64,000 nucleotides of DNA. It comes from Closterium sp. Naga37s-1. Lineage: Eukaryota; Streptophyta; Zygnematophyceae; Desmidiales; Closteriaceae. Each line of letters opens with the position of its first letter. Within the stretch, counting starts at the first letter, position 1. The position numbers and the translations under genes were made by a program. The stretch lies in assembly GCA_947471745.1 (NCBI GenBank), contig CANJKZ010000981.1:1197173-1261172 (forward strand), read 5' to 3'. This document shows positions 8,536 to 17,167 of the stretch, one piece after another. Under the pieces are notes generated by a model, which ran no database searches, had not been told where the DNA came from, and saw only the letters and a list, made by a program, of their open reading frames with translations.

Positions 8536-10843
8536 CTACACCAACCGAGGGCCTACCTCAACAAGCCCCAACTGCACACAGAACCTGTGGTGGTCACCAA
8601 GCGCCAAGGCCTTGGTGAAGACGTCTGCAGTGTTGGCCTCTGAGGCCACAAAGTCCAGGCGTGCCTGACCGCGTCGCTGCAGCTCTCGCAGGAGGAAGTA
8701 CCTCACGTCAATATGCTTCACTCTGCTCTCCAGTCGAGGCTCTCGACACAGGAGGATCATGGCCTTGTTGTCAGCGTACAAGGTCGGTGCAGAGCGAGGC
8801 CGCTCACCAAGGTCAGCGAGCAAGAAGGTCAACCAGCGAAGCTCCTGTGCCGCCATGGCACCAGCGTAGATCTCTGCCTCTGCACTGGAAGTAGCCACAG
8901 ACGACGACCGTGTAGACCTCCACGACACAGCACCAGCTCCCAGACTGAAGCAGTAACCCTGAGTCGAACGTTGAGTCTCCACGTCGTCAGCGTAGGAAGA
9001 GTCGCAGTGACCAGTCAACGCCACTGGCTGAGTCCCTCCAAGCACAAGCCCCAAGCCTGATGTAGTCGCCAGGTACTTCGCCACCCTCACAGCAGCTGTC
9101 CAGTGGACAGGGCGGTGTCTCCCAGTCGCAACAAAGCGAGAAAGGATGCTGAGTGGAAAGGCGAGGTCCGGTCGAGTACAAGTCATCAGGTACATGAGGC
9201 AGCCCACCAGCTCTGCGTAGGGTCCACTGGACTCAAAGGGCTCGTCAGGAAAGGGGCCCGTGAGTCTGTGGTCAACAGCAAGAGGAGTGGGCTGTGTGGT
9301 GGAGAACTGGAAGTGGAACCGCCGAAGGACCTGCTGCACCATGTGTGACTGCGTCAGTGTGATGGTGCGAGCGGCTCTGTCCCGGGTGATCTGCAGGCCA
9401 AGGTAGCGCTGCAGCTCACCCAGGTCAGTGCACTTGTGTCTCTTCTGCAGTTCGGACTTCACCTGAGCCAGGGCTGCCCTATCTGCTGTAGCAAACACCA
9501 AGTCGTCGACGTAGACAAGGATAAAGAAAGGAGTAGAACCCGCTCGAACAAACAGCGACGGGTCGGCGGAGGACGGGCTGAACCCAAGGTCACGAAGCGT
9601 GGAGCGAAGAGTGTCGTGCCACTCACGGGGCGACCGGCGGAGACCGTAGACTGGTCGCCTCAGGCTCCACTGGGTCCCAGGTGGGAAGGTGTCAGTGAAG
9701 CCAGGAGGACGGCGCAGCCAGATCTCCTCGTGCAGTCGGCCCTGGAGGAACGCAGTGGAGAAGTCGAGGGAGTGCAGCTCGTAGTCTCGCTGCGCTGCTA
9801 TGTGGAGTAACACCCGAAGAGTAGTCATCTTCGGGGTCGGGGCGAAGGTCTGGAAGAAGTCAACTCCCTCACGCTGACTGAAACCCCTAGCCACGTAGCG
9901 CGCCTTGAACACCGGCGGTGCTCCAGGCGGCCGCTTCACCTTGAAGAGCCACATGCCATCGACTACGTTCGCCCTGGGAGGGGGAACTGCGTCAACGTAG
10001 GTGCCTGTGGATCTCCAAGACGCCAACTCTGAGTCCATAGCCGCTTTCCACTGAGAGGCCCACGCCCCTGACACTGCCTCGCGGTAAGTGCGAGGAGTCG
10101 GTATGTCAAGGGCGTCGGGGTCTCCCTCAGGGGAGAGCAGCATGGCACACACAGAGGGAGAAGCGGCTGCCCAGTACTCCAGCTCAGACTCTCTGTCCTC
10201 TAGGACGTCACAGCCAAGGGCAAACCCACCCCCGACGGACAGAGGACGGTAGGGAGGAGCTGGCACCACACGGGTGGCGTAGTCAAGGCGGCTGGCGGCA
10301 GCAAACTCAGCGACAGCGGCAGTGAGAGCCGAGACAGACGACGGAGGGAAACGAGGGTCGGTGACAAGAGTGGTGAGGACACGAGCGGCAACAGGACGAA
10401 CAGCGCGGTAGTAGTCAGAGATAGGAGTGGGGAGGGCAGGTAGAGAGGACGGAGGAGGAGACGGGAGAACGGACACAGGAGAAGGAGAACGACGACGAGA
10501 CGAACAAAGGAGGGCAGTGTGGAGGTCAGTAACAGGGGACGAGTGACGAGCACGCGGAGGACAACGAGTGATCAAGTCGCGACGGACAGAGGGAGGAGGA
10601 GACTGAGGAGGAGGAGAAGACCAGACCGCCGGACGGTCGTCAGGAGGAGGCAACGGAGGAACAAACACAGGAGGAGACTGGGAGCGGACAGGAGGAGAGG
10701 AGGAAAGACCAAGGGCCCGCAGGCCACTCACAGGTGGGAACAACCGCCGCTCTAGAGGAAGCTGCGGTGGCGGCTGCGGCCGCTGCGGTTGCGGCTGCGG
10801 CTGCTGCTGCTGCTGCTGCGGCTGTGGCTGCGGCTGCGGCTGC

Positions 10844-10904
<61 letters not shown>

Positions 10905-13545
10905 GCTGCTGCTCCAGAAGGTCCAGCACCCGCAGCTCCTGCCGCTCCCTCTCCAACCGCTCCTGCTCCTCACGCTCACGCCGACGGGCAGCCTGGAGAC
11001 GCGTGTCGTGGCGGTGGGGGGGCGGGGTGGACTCCGCAGAACCAGGGTCTCCAGCGTCAGTCTCCTCAGACTCAGCACCCCCAGAACCTGTACCGCCAGT
11101 GCCAGGACCTCCAACTCCAGCACCCCCAGAACTAGCACCGCTAGTGCCAGCACCCCCAACTCCAGCACCCCCAGAACCAGCGTCACCTGCGCCAGCACCT
11201 CCAGCTCCAGTACCCCGCGACCGAGCACCCCCAGACCGAGCACCGCCAGCGGCTGCACCTCCAGCTCCAACACCAACCGAGTCCACAGTAACCTGTCGCA
11301 GAAGTGCCGAAGGCTGCTGAGGGGACTGTGAGGAGGACTGCGGGGAGGGAGACGCTACCTGACGCGCGACCGAGGGGAGAGGGGTAGCGTGGGACACACC
11401 AGACGGGGCAGGACCAGGGGGGGGCGGGGGTACCGGAGGAGCGGGAGCAGGAGGAGGAGAGGGTGCGAGGAAGAGAGGGGGAGGGGGTACCGGGAGACCT
11501 CGACAGGGGTACCGGGTGTAGTAGGACACGGACTCGTCAAACCGGACGTCACGGGAATCTAGGAACTGGTGGAGGGGAGGGTGGTAAAAGGACCAGTCAG
11601 CAGAGTCCACCGGGAAACCAAGGAAGACACAGGGGACGGCGCGTGCCGAGAGCTTGTCCGCGGAGGTGTCGCGAACAAGTGCAAGGCAGCCCCAGACTCG
11701 AAAGGCCGACCCAACACCAGGGGATCCAGTCCAGAGACTGGTCGGTGAAGCCTCGGGCCGCGAGACACGCGGCTGGAGGTTCAGCTGGTGTGCGGCGTAG
11801 CGAACCGCGTGAGGCCACAGAAAATGGGGCGCACGGGCATGAATCATGGACGTGCGGGCGATGTCCATGACCAAGCCTATGCGGCGCTCAGCAACCCCAT
11901 TCTGCTGTGGGGACTCTGGCAGCGTCCAGGACTGGGTGATGCCCTGTTCGCCGCAGAATCCGCCGAGAATGCCGGAGCGAAACTCGCCCCCACGGTCGGA
12001 GTGAAGACAACTGACTCGACGACCACGAGTGCCCTCAGTGGCTAGAAGCCACCTGATCAGCGTAGCAGTCACCTCGGATTTCTTCGCAAGAGGAAACACT
12101 GTGGTGTACCTGGAGAAGTCGTCGACGACCACCAGAAAGTAGCGCTCCCTCCCAGACCCCTGCGTCGGGGCATGGCCCCAGACGTCCAAGTGGAGAGTCT
12201 CGAAGGGAGCGGTGGCCGGACGAAGGGAGGAGGAGTGGGGAGTGGCACGTAAGCGACCGGCGACGCACGGAGAGCAAGGAGGGGCAAGCGAGGGAGGGAG
12301 CGACGGGAAGGTGCGTGGGAGACCTGTGACTAGTCCCTGACTGAGCATGCCACGAAGGCGAGGGATCGACGGGTGGCCAAGACGGTGGTGCCACAGGACG
12401 GTGCGGTGGGCGAGAGAGCGACAGGAGCAAGACGCAGCGACTGGAGTGGACACAGCGACCGGACTGGACACAGCCACCTGACCGGACTCTACTACCGGGG
12501 GGGACGAAGCAACCTGACCAGACGCAGCTACCTGCGGGGGCGGAGTGTGCAGGACGAAGAGACCTGAGTGGGGCTCTCTGGTGAACGTGGCAAGAACTGC
12601 CCCGGTGGAAGAGTCCGTACAGATCGCAGTCCTCCCGTGCGCAGGAAAAGTGACTGTGATCCCCCGGTCCTGAAGGTATCCAACACCCACCAAGTTCCGA
12701 GAGAACGAGGGGATGTAGAGACCAGTGAGGAAACCAGAGGGGACAGCCGGGCACGGGAGGGTGGTCGAGCTACGAGCAACTGCTGGTCCTGAAGTAGGAT
12801 CAGCCAGGGCAACTGGGACTGGAGCCGAAAGAGGTGTGACAGTGGTGTGGTCGCGGAAGAAACACTGAGACGCGCCGGAGTCCAGCGTGAAGGAGAGCGA
12901 CGCAACAGCAGTCGTCACGGCTGGGCTAGTGACTACACAAGCACCTACACTAAAAGCACAAGTACCGACACTAGCAACAGGCAAAGGTCCTAAGCTAGGT
13001 ACACGTAAGCCAAGAGATCCGTACGTGACAGAATAAACAGCATCCATAGACATATCAAACACAGGGAAACCACTACGAAACAGACCGGGCCAGATCGGGG
13101 GAGCCGACTCAGGCCCAAAACGCTCACGGTAAAGGTCGTCGAGGCGGCTGTAGCAGCGCTGTGCAGAGTGGTCAGGACGCCAGCAGGTAGTGCCAGCACC
13201 AGGGCCGGTCAGGATCCGGTACTGGCAGGGGCCGACGTCGCGGCCACCGCGACGAGCCCCCCAGCTGGCTGGGCCGCTGCTGCAGCCAACGCGACCTGAA
13301 CCACCCGGCCCCCATGGCTGCTGAGGGCGCCACAGCTGCTGAGGGCGCCCCTGCCGCTGCGGAAGCCACTGCTGAAAAGGCCGCTGCTGCTGTCCCTGCT
13401 GCTGGAGAACCCTAGTGGACTCCATGATAAAAGCTAGCGGGGTGCAGGAGCGGCAGGCTAGGAGCGACAGGAGCGACATGCTGCTGTGAAAAACGAGAAC
13501 AACTAGGAGCGCAAGGTGAAACCAGGCGAGTAACTGCTGAAGCAC
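8536..13545 (-). CDS. Ty1/copia polyprotein (protease, integrase, RT, RNase H), gag-poor
   Basis: 1669 residues if read from 13545; the methionine at 13425 (MESTRVLQQQ) is the likelier start, since the first 40 codons fall in a tandem repeat. A single zinc-knuckle-like C107, C121-x4-H126-x4-C131 is all that resembles Gag. Protease: LDSGA, catalytic D222. Integrase: zinc site H387-H391-C424-C427, then D454, D517 and E553 with exactly 35 residues between the last two. Residues about 680-1050 are a Pro-, Gly/Ala- and Gln-rich linker. RT starts near 1166 (D1261, YVDD 1345-1348). RNase H has D1515, E1556 and D1592. The C-terminal ADVFTKALALGDHH is typical of copia. The frame is intact to the stop. 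It makes the enzymes that copy and insert the element; capsid must come from another source. Confidence 0.93.
10846..10902. repeat. (CTG)19 microsatellite coding poly-Gln
   Basis: Nineteen uninterrupted CTG on the plus strand, CAG on the coding strand, inside the linker between integrase and RT. It is flanked by mixed CTG/CGG that encodes QPQP. Such tracts change length readily. Confidence 0.9.
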
Positions 13546-13738
13546 GGAGCGAACTAAGCTAGGAGCGCCAGGTGAAACCAGGCGAGTAACTGCTGGAGCA
13601 CGGAGCGAACTAAGCTAGGAGCGCCAGGTGAAACTAGGCGAGGAACGGCTGGAGCACGGAGCAAACTGAGCTAGAAGCGCCAGGTGAAACTAGGCGAGGA
13701 ACGGCCGGAGCACGGAGCAAACTGAGCTACGAGCGAGG
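13505..13738 (-). repeat. 56-bp tandem repeat in the element's leader
   Basis: About four units, each containing GCACGGAGCGAACTAAGCTA and GCGCCAGGTGAAACCAGGCG. Later units change CCAGG to CTAGG and GAGTAACTG to GAGGAACGG. The repeat overlaps the first 40 codons of the longest reading of the polyprotein, which is why the internal ATG at 13425 is preferred. Confidence 0.8.
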
Positions 13739-13987
13739 AGCGAGAACGGCTGGAGCGAGAACGGCTGGAGCTAGAAGCGGCGAGCTAGGGCTGGCTGGAG
13801 GTAGGAACGGCCGGGGCTAGAGACCGTAAGTGCGGCTGTCGGCTGCCGCTAGTAGAGCCACTGGCAGTGGAAAGTACGTGCGACAGTAGGGGCTGCAGTA
13901 CTGACGGCTGCGGGATGTAGGCAACTGTGCAGGTCGTCCGGCAAGCAGGAACGCGGGCGACAGTCGCAGGCCCCCACTGTGAACCCC

Positions 13988-14036
13988 TTTTTTTTTTTTT
14001 TTTTTTTTTTAGGGTTTAATTTATTTATTTATTTTC
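13988..14036. repeat. T23 homopolymer and TTTA repeat in the element's leader
   Basis: A 23-T run (A-run on the element's strand) is followed by AGGGTTTAA and a (TTTA)n stretch. It lies between the primer-binding site and the 56-bp repeat; the rest of the leader, 13739-14118, has no recognisable gene. The homopolymer length may not be exact in the assembly. Confidence 0.7.
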
Positions 14037-14118
14037 TGGCACTAAAGCACCCCGGGGCGCGCTGCCTGATAGGCTAGGGCGCGAGCTAGGCTAGGCTAGG
14101 CGAGAGGATCGACACCTA

Positions 14119-14129
14119 CTCTGATACCA
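14119..14129 (-). promoter_or_regulatory. Primer-binding site for initiator Met tRNA
   Basis: On the minus strand TGGTATCAGAG directly follows the 5' LTR end. This is the complement of the 3' end of initiator methionine tRNA and the standard primer site of plant Ty1/copia elements. Confidence 0.9.
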
Positions 14130-14258
14130 TCTCAAAGTTAGCGAACAACGGAATGATTGGAATAGAAACGAATGGGGTACAAATGAGCAACCCTAGAAGC
14201 TGTACCCCCTAGAGTGCAACTCACTATAGCCTATCATATCAATGTTCAACATTTGACA
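14130..14258 (-). repeat. 5' LTR (129 bp)
   Basis: Matches 8201-8329 base for base by eye. It is followed on the plus strand by the GTTTG target duplication. It would contain the element's promoter, but no clear TATA box was assigned. Confidence 0.92.
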
Positions 14259-14263
14259 GTTTG
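14259..14263. repeat. Target-site duplication GTTTG (right)
   Basis: Partner of 8196-8200. The sequence after it, CTACCGCACCGAGACTGAGG, continues the interrupted RMT2 3'-end copy. Confidence 0.9.
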
Positions 14264-14541
14264 CTACCGCACCGAGACTGAGGAGGGAGCGGACGGGGAG
14301 AAGGGGAGGCAAAGGCTGGAGAGGAGGGAGTGAAAGAGGGAATAAAGGGCGGGAGATGTGCAATAGAGCAACAGCAATGTCATGTTTCACAAAGGCTTAC
14401 GCCTCTAAATGCCTAGGTGCATACAATCCGGCACTTAGTACGGTGGTGTTGAAGTAAATTGGATCTACCATGCTTCTACCAAGTTTATGGATGAACAATA
14501 ATTAGAACTTTTATATTATTTTAATAAAAAACTATTTTCAA
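14264..14541. other. End of RMT2-derived repeat, then AT-rich intergenic DNA
   Basis: The first 80 bp are the acidic-tail remnant and AATAAA of the last RMT2 3'-end copy. From about 14380 the composition turns AT-rich, with no gene seen up to the first tRNA. Confidence 0.6.
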
Positions 14542-14623
14542 GAGCATTTGGCCGAGTGGTTAAGGCGTGTGCCTGCTAAGTACATGGGCTCTGCCCGCGA
14601 GAGTTCGAATCTCTCAGTGCTCG
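14542..14623 (+). tRNA. tRNA-Ser (anticodon GCT), copy 1
   Basis: 82 nt fold as a class II tRNA. The acceptor GAGCATT pairs with AGTGCTC and is followed by discriminator G. D arm is GCC...GGC. The anticodon stem TGTGC/GTACA encloses CTGCTAA, giving anticodon GCT (serine codons AGC/AGT). The long variable arm is TGGGCTCTGCCCGC. T arm is GAGAG-TTCGAAT-CTCTC, with internal A and B boxes intact. No intron and no encoded CCA, as expected for a nuclear gene. A TTTT stop for RNA polymerase III lies at 14646-14649. Confidence 0.93.
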
Positions 14624-14765
14624 AGTTGTTGTGTAAGTGCTCTTCTTTTGGCTCCGGATGGAGTGGTCGTCGTATTTTTACTAAATGTATTCTTTTGGCT
14701 TGTGTCACTTGGTTTGGGGACACCGGAAAATCAAGTTTGTTTAGAGTTATAAAAATCAAACCGAA

Positions 14766-14847
14766 GAGCATTTGGCCGAGTGGTTAAGGCGTGTGCCTGC
14801 TAAGTACATGGGCTTAGCCCGCGAGAGTTCGAATCTCTCAGTGCTCG
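14766..14847 (+). tRNA. tRNA-Ser (anticodon GCT), copy 2
   Basis: Same sequence as copy 1 except in the variable-arm loop (TTA for TCT, i.e. GGGCTTAGCCC), which keeps the stem paired. All arms are intact and the anticodon is GCT, so it should also be functional. A T5 run near 14898 could stop transcription. Confidence 0.93.
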
Positions 14848-14989
14848 CGTGTTAAGTAAGTGTTCCCTTGTTGGCTCCGGATGGCGGAAGCCCCCGTGTT
14901 TTTACTAAATGTATGCTTTTGGGCATGTGTCACATGGTTTGGGAACACCGGAAAATCCGCTTCTTCCCTCCTCGTCCCCCCAATGTCCC

Positions 14990-15312
14990 TCGGTTTTACC
15001 TTGTTTTCCTTCACCCCTCGATTTCTCCTCACGCCTTCACCTTGTTTGCGGAGCATTCTTGGGCCTTCACATCACACACCTCTGCGTTGCTCGCCTCCAC
15101 GGCAATAGCCTTTTACGAAGTACGGTACTGTCATAAAAAGGTTATTATTAGAATTGCGAGATTGGAACTCGATAAAGTTGGCAAACTAAGCGGTTGGGGA
15201 GTTTCCCGTCAGCGTAGTTATCCAGCCTACGTAACAACCAGCGTATCTGACGTATGCTAGCCTCCCGTTCTCCTACGTAGCGGTCAGATCAACGAAATCC
15301 TGTCTCCAGATC
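14990..15312. other. Intergenic stretch, nothing recognised
   Basis: Pyrimidine-rich at first, then mixed sequence. No gene, RNA or repeat recognised; probably upstream DNA of the SWAP-like gene. Confidence 0.5.
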
Positions 15313-15480
15313 GACGATCAGAAAGCGTCGCTAGAGAGCGTGTTTCGAGAAGATTATCGCGCACAGCCACGTGGTGAATTTGGAAGGCTATAATAAAAAA
15401 AACGTTTTATCTGGTCGAGAGTTAGAAAGCGTGTGTAGTCAGACTCTTCAGAAGAGCATCGCGCGCAGCCATGTGGAGAA
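15313..15480 (+). repeat. 102-bp-offset duplication of the SWAP-like gene's leader
   Basis: AGAAAGCGT, CGAGAAGATTATCGCGCACAG and CCACGTGG (15318-15374) recur as AGAAAGCGT, CAGAAGAGCATCGCGCGCAG and CCATGTGG (15424-15476). The ATG at 15471 stands where the first copy has ACG, so the start codon exists in only one copy. Confidence 0.65.
15389..15397 (+). promoter_or_regulatory. TATA-like element
   Basis: TATAATAAA in a short AT-rich island about 75 bp before the ATG at 15471. The position suits a core promoter with a short leader, but this rests on sequence alone. Confidence 0.3.
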
Positions 15481-17093
15481 AATCTCCTACCAACCCCCCA
15501 TCAGGCCGTGATGATCACCCGTTTCAGTACCCATCCTCCGATGCTCCTGCTGGCCCTAGCGCTACAGCTGCAGCAGCTTACAGCGGCGCTGCTCGCCGTT
15601 CCCCTTCGCCTGCTGCGTACGGGGATACGTACCCCAGCACTGCAGCTGCAGCCGCAGCTTACACCGGCGCTGCTCGCCGTTCCCCTTCCCCTGCAGCTTA
15701 CGCCTGTGCTGCGCGTCGTTCCCCCTCCCCTGCTGCGTACGGAGATACGTACGCGTACGAGGATGGTGGGTCTTACCAAGATGAACCGATTCAACAGCAG
15801 AGTTCGTATCAACAGTATCCGTACGAGCAAGGCTCTTCGTACCAGCCGCACCAGCAGTACCAACGCGGATCGCGAAAGCAGCAGCAGCAGCAGCAGCATC
15901 GCCGGCAGTACCAGCAGCAGCAGCAGCCGCAATTTGAGGAACCTGCGTGGCTTTCCCGCCAAGTCAAGGCCTGCGCTCCCGCCTCGAACGAGCTCTCATT
16001 GGTCGGCCGGCCGTGCCTTATCCACGAGGACGATGACGTGTCAGCTGACGTGGCGGGCGGCGGCGGGCTGCTTCCCTGGAAGGGGGAAGATTCTCTAATG
16101 ATAGACCGCTTTGATGTCAGGCATCTATTGGACGATCTTAAAACGATCAGGAGGAAAAAGGGGGGACGAGGAGGGGGGAGAGGGGGAGGGGACGCAGGGG
16201 AAGGTGGAGAGGAGGAGGAGATGGAAAGGGAGAGATATGTGGAGCTGGATATGATTGAGAAGGAGGAGAGGCGGAAGGCAGCAGCGGCAGCGGCAGAGAG
16301 AAAAGCAGAAGCGGAAAAAGGGGAACAAGGGATTGGAGGGACGGAGGATGTGTGGGAGAAGGCAGCGAGGAGCAGAGGAGGAGGATTCGCCATGGCAGCG
16401 GCAGCATCAGAATATGTTGGCGAGCATGGGCAGGGTACGAAGCTTGTGCTTTCTGGGACCGTAGCTTGCCTGTGCTTTGTGCTCGTGCTAACGGGCTTGT
16501 TTGCTTCTCATCTGGCCCCCTTTGTTTGCTTCTCATCTGCATCCTGAAGCTCACGGTCATGTACCAATCCAGATGCTTGTGTGCCTCAACCCACCACTGC
16601 AAAGAAACAGAAAAAACGCACACACACATGTCAGGGGCCAGGCCAGGGCTGTCCAGTATCCAAGGTGACTTTTGAGTCGACTCAAAAGTCACCTCAACTC
16701 ACCACTGCAAAGAAACAGAAAAAACGCACACACACACATACACATGTCAGGGCTGTCCAGTCTCCACACCACTCTCGTCTTGGCTGTGGTATTGTTGTGG
16801 AGCTCATGTTTTTCTATCTCATTTGCCGTCTATATCTTGCCGATTCACTCGATTTCTGCCGCTACTCAGCCTCTTTTCCCCGTTTTCTTCTCCTTTCACA
16901 TTCGGGCTTTCTGTTATATTGTTTCCTCCTAACTCACCCTTTTCCCTCTACGTCCATCCTCCATAGTGCAGGTTTCACCAGCAGCAGTTCGCTTCTCGCG
17001 TATCTGTCAGCAATGCCTGGTATGTTCCACCCTTACTTTGGAGTTTGGGGTTTTGGCTTGTTCGAACAGCAGCAACAGGGGCAGCAGCAGCAG
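15471..17093 (+). CDS. SWAP-type splicing regulator (DRY_EERY domain), 5' part of gene
   Basis: Exon 1 is 15471-16434 and exon 2 is 16972-17093. The donor G-GTACGA and acceptor TGCAG keep the frame and the gene continues beyond. Residues 1-160 are low complexity: three ARRSPSPAAY repeats (SP sites), then Tyr/Gln-rich sequence. Residues about 177-270 match the DRY_EERY domain of suppressor-of-white-apricot proteins: LVGRPCLIHEDDD, LPWKGEDSLMIDRFDVRHLL, RERYVELDMIEKEERRKA. In the family this domain precedes SURP RNA-binding modules and the proteins regulate alternative splicing in the nucleus. No SURP module is visible here; it would lie past the satellite. Exon 2 encodes GFTSSSSLLAYLSAMPG, then a QQQQGQQQQ end, and its second half is the founder of the satellite. 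Whether the gene still spans the 47-kb array is unknown. Confidence 0.65.
16584..16766. repeat. Direct duplication around the intronic hairpin (locus 2)
   Basis: 16584-16662 (CCTCAACCCACCACTGCAAA, GAAACAGAAAAAACGCACAC, GGGCTGTCCAGT) is repeated at 16692-16766. There are a few substitutions, a CACATA insertion in the right CA repeat and a GGCCA expansion in the left copy. The two copies are separated only by the hairpin. Confidence 0.85.
16663..16694. mobile_element. Hairpin insertion, 32-bp perfect palindrome (locus 2)
   Basis: A perfect inverted repeat with arm AGGTGACTTTTGAGTC, symmetrical about 16678/16679. It lies between two direct copies of the surrounding intron sequence (about 75-80 bp). 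The same arm is found at 4144 and in each 218-bp unit of the satellite that begins 330 bp downstream. No coding capacity; inferred to be an insertion with target duplication. Confidence 0.65.
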
Positions 17094-17142
17094 GTGATGG
17101 CAAAGCGAGTGGTTTTATGCTCCCTGTGCTCTTCCCCCAGAG

Positions 17143-17167
17143 GTGACTTTTGAGTCGACTCAAAAGT
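17143..17167. repeat. Palindrome within the satellite unit (first occurrence)
   Basis: Arm TGACTTTTGAGTC with its exact complement forms a 26-bp palindrome at 17144-17169, with a central SalI site GTCGAC. It lies between 55-bp direct copies 17088-17142 and 17168-17222. It recurs every 218 bp through the array. Rare changes seen: GAG to AAG in the left arm in the units near 18437, 26574 and 28950; GTCGAC to GTCAAC near 35037; a lost T near 57412; small indels past 60 kb. Confidence 0.95.

Larger units (their letters stand above)
8201..14258 (-). mobile_element. Ty1/copia LTR retrotransposon, recent, nearly gag-less
   Basis: A 6058-bp element on the minus strand: 5' LTR 14130-14258, primer-binding site 14119-14129, one long open frame 13545-8536, polypurine tract 8330-8339, 3' LTR 8201-8329. 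The domain order protease, integrase, RT, RNase H defines Ty1/copia. The LTRs appear identical by eye and a GTTTG target duplication flanks the element, so insertion is recent. The open frame is intact, but the space between primer site and protease holds no recognisable capsid domain, so movement would need Gag from elsewhere. It lies 0.55 kb past the RMT2 stop in a decayed copy, so it probably spares that gene. Confidence 0.93.
14542..14989 (+). repeat. 224-bp tandem duplication carrying the tRNA-Ser genes
   Basis: The tRNA plus about 140 bp of downstream sequence is repeated. GGCTCCGGATGG, TTTTTACTAAATGTAT, GTGTCAC-TGGTTTGGG and ACACCGGAAAATC occur in the same order after each tRNA. Flanks have diverged more than the tRNAs, as expected if only the tRNAs are under selection. 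Confidence 0.85.

Noticed and set aside
10734..11331. Plus-strand poly-Ala and poly-Leu frames within the retrotransposon
   Set aside because: Shadow frames of the (CTG)n tract and linker of the minus-strand polyprotein.
13546..14118. A gag gene upstream of the copia protease
   Set aside because: The interval holds tandem repeats and a poly-T run with no long minus-strand frame.
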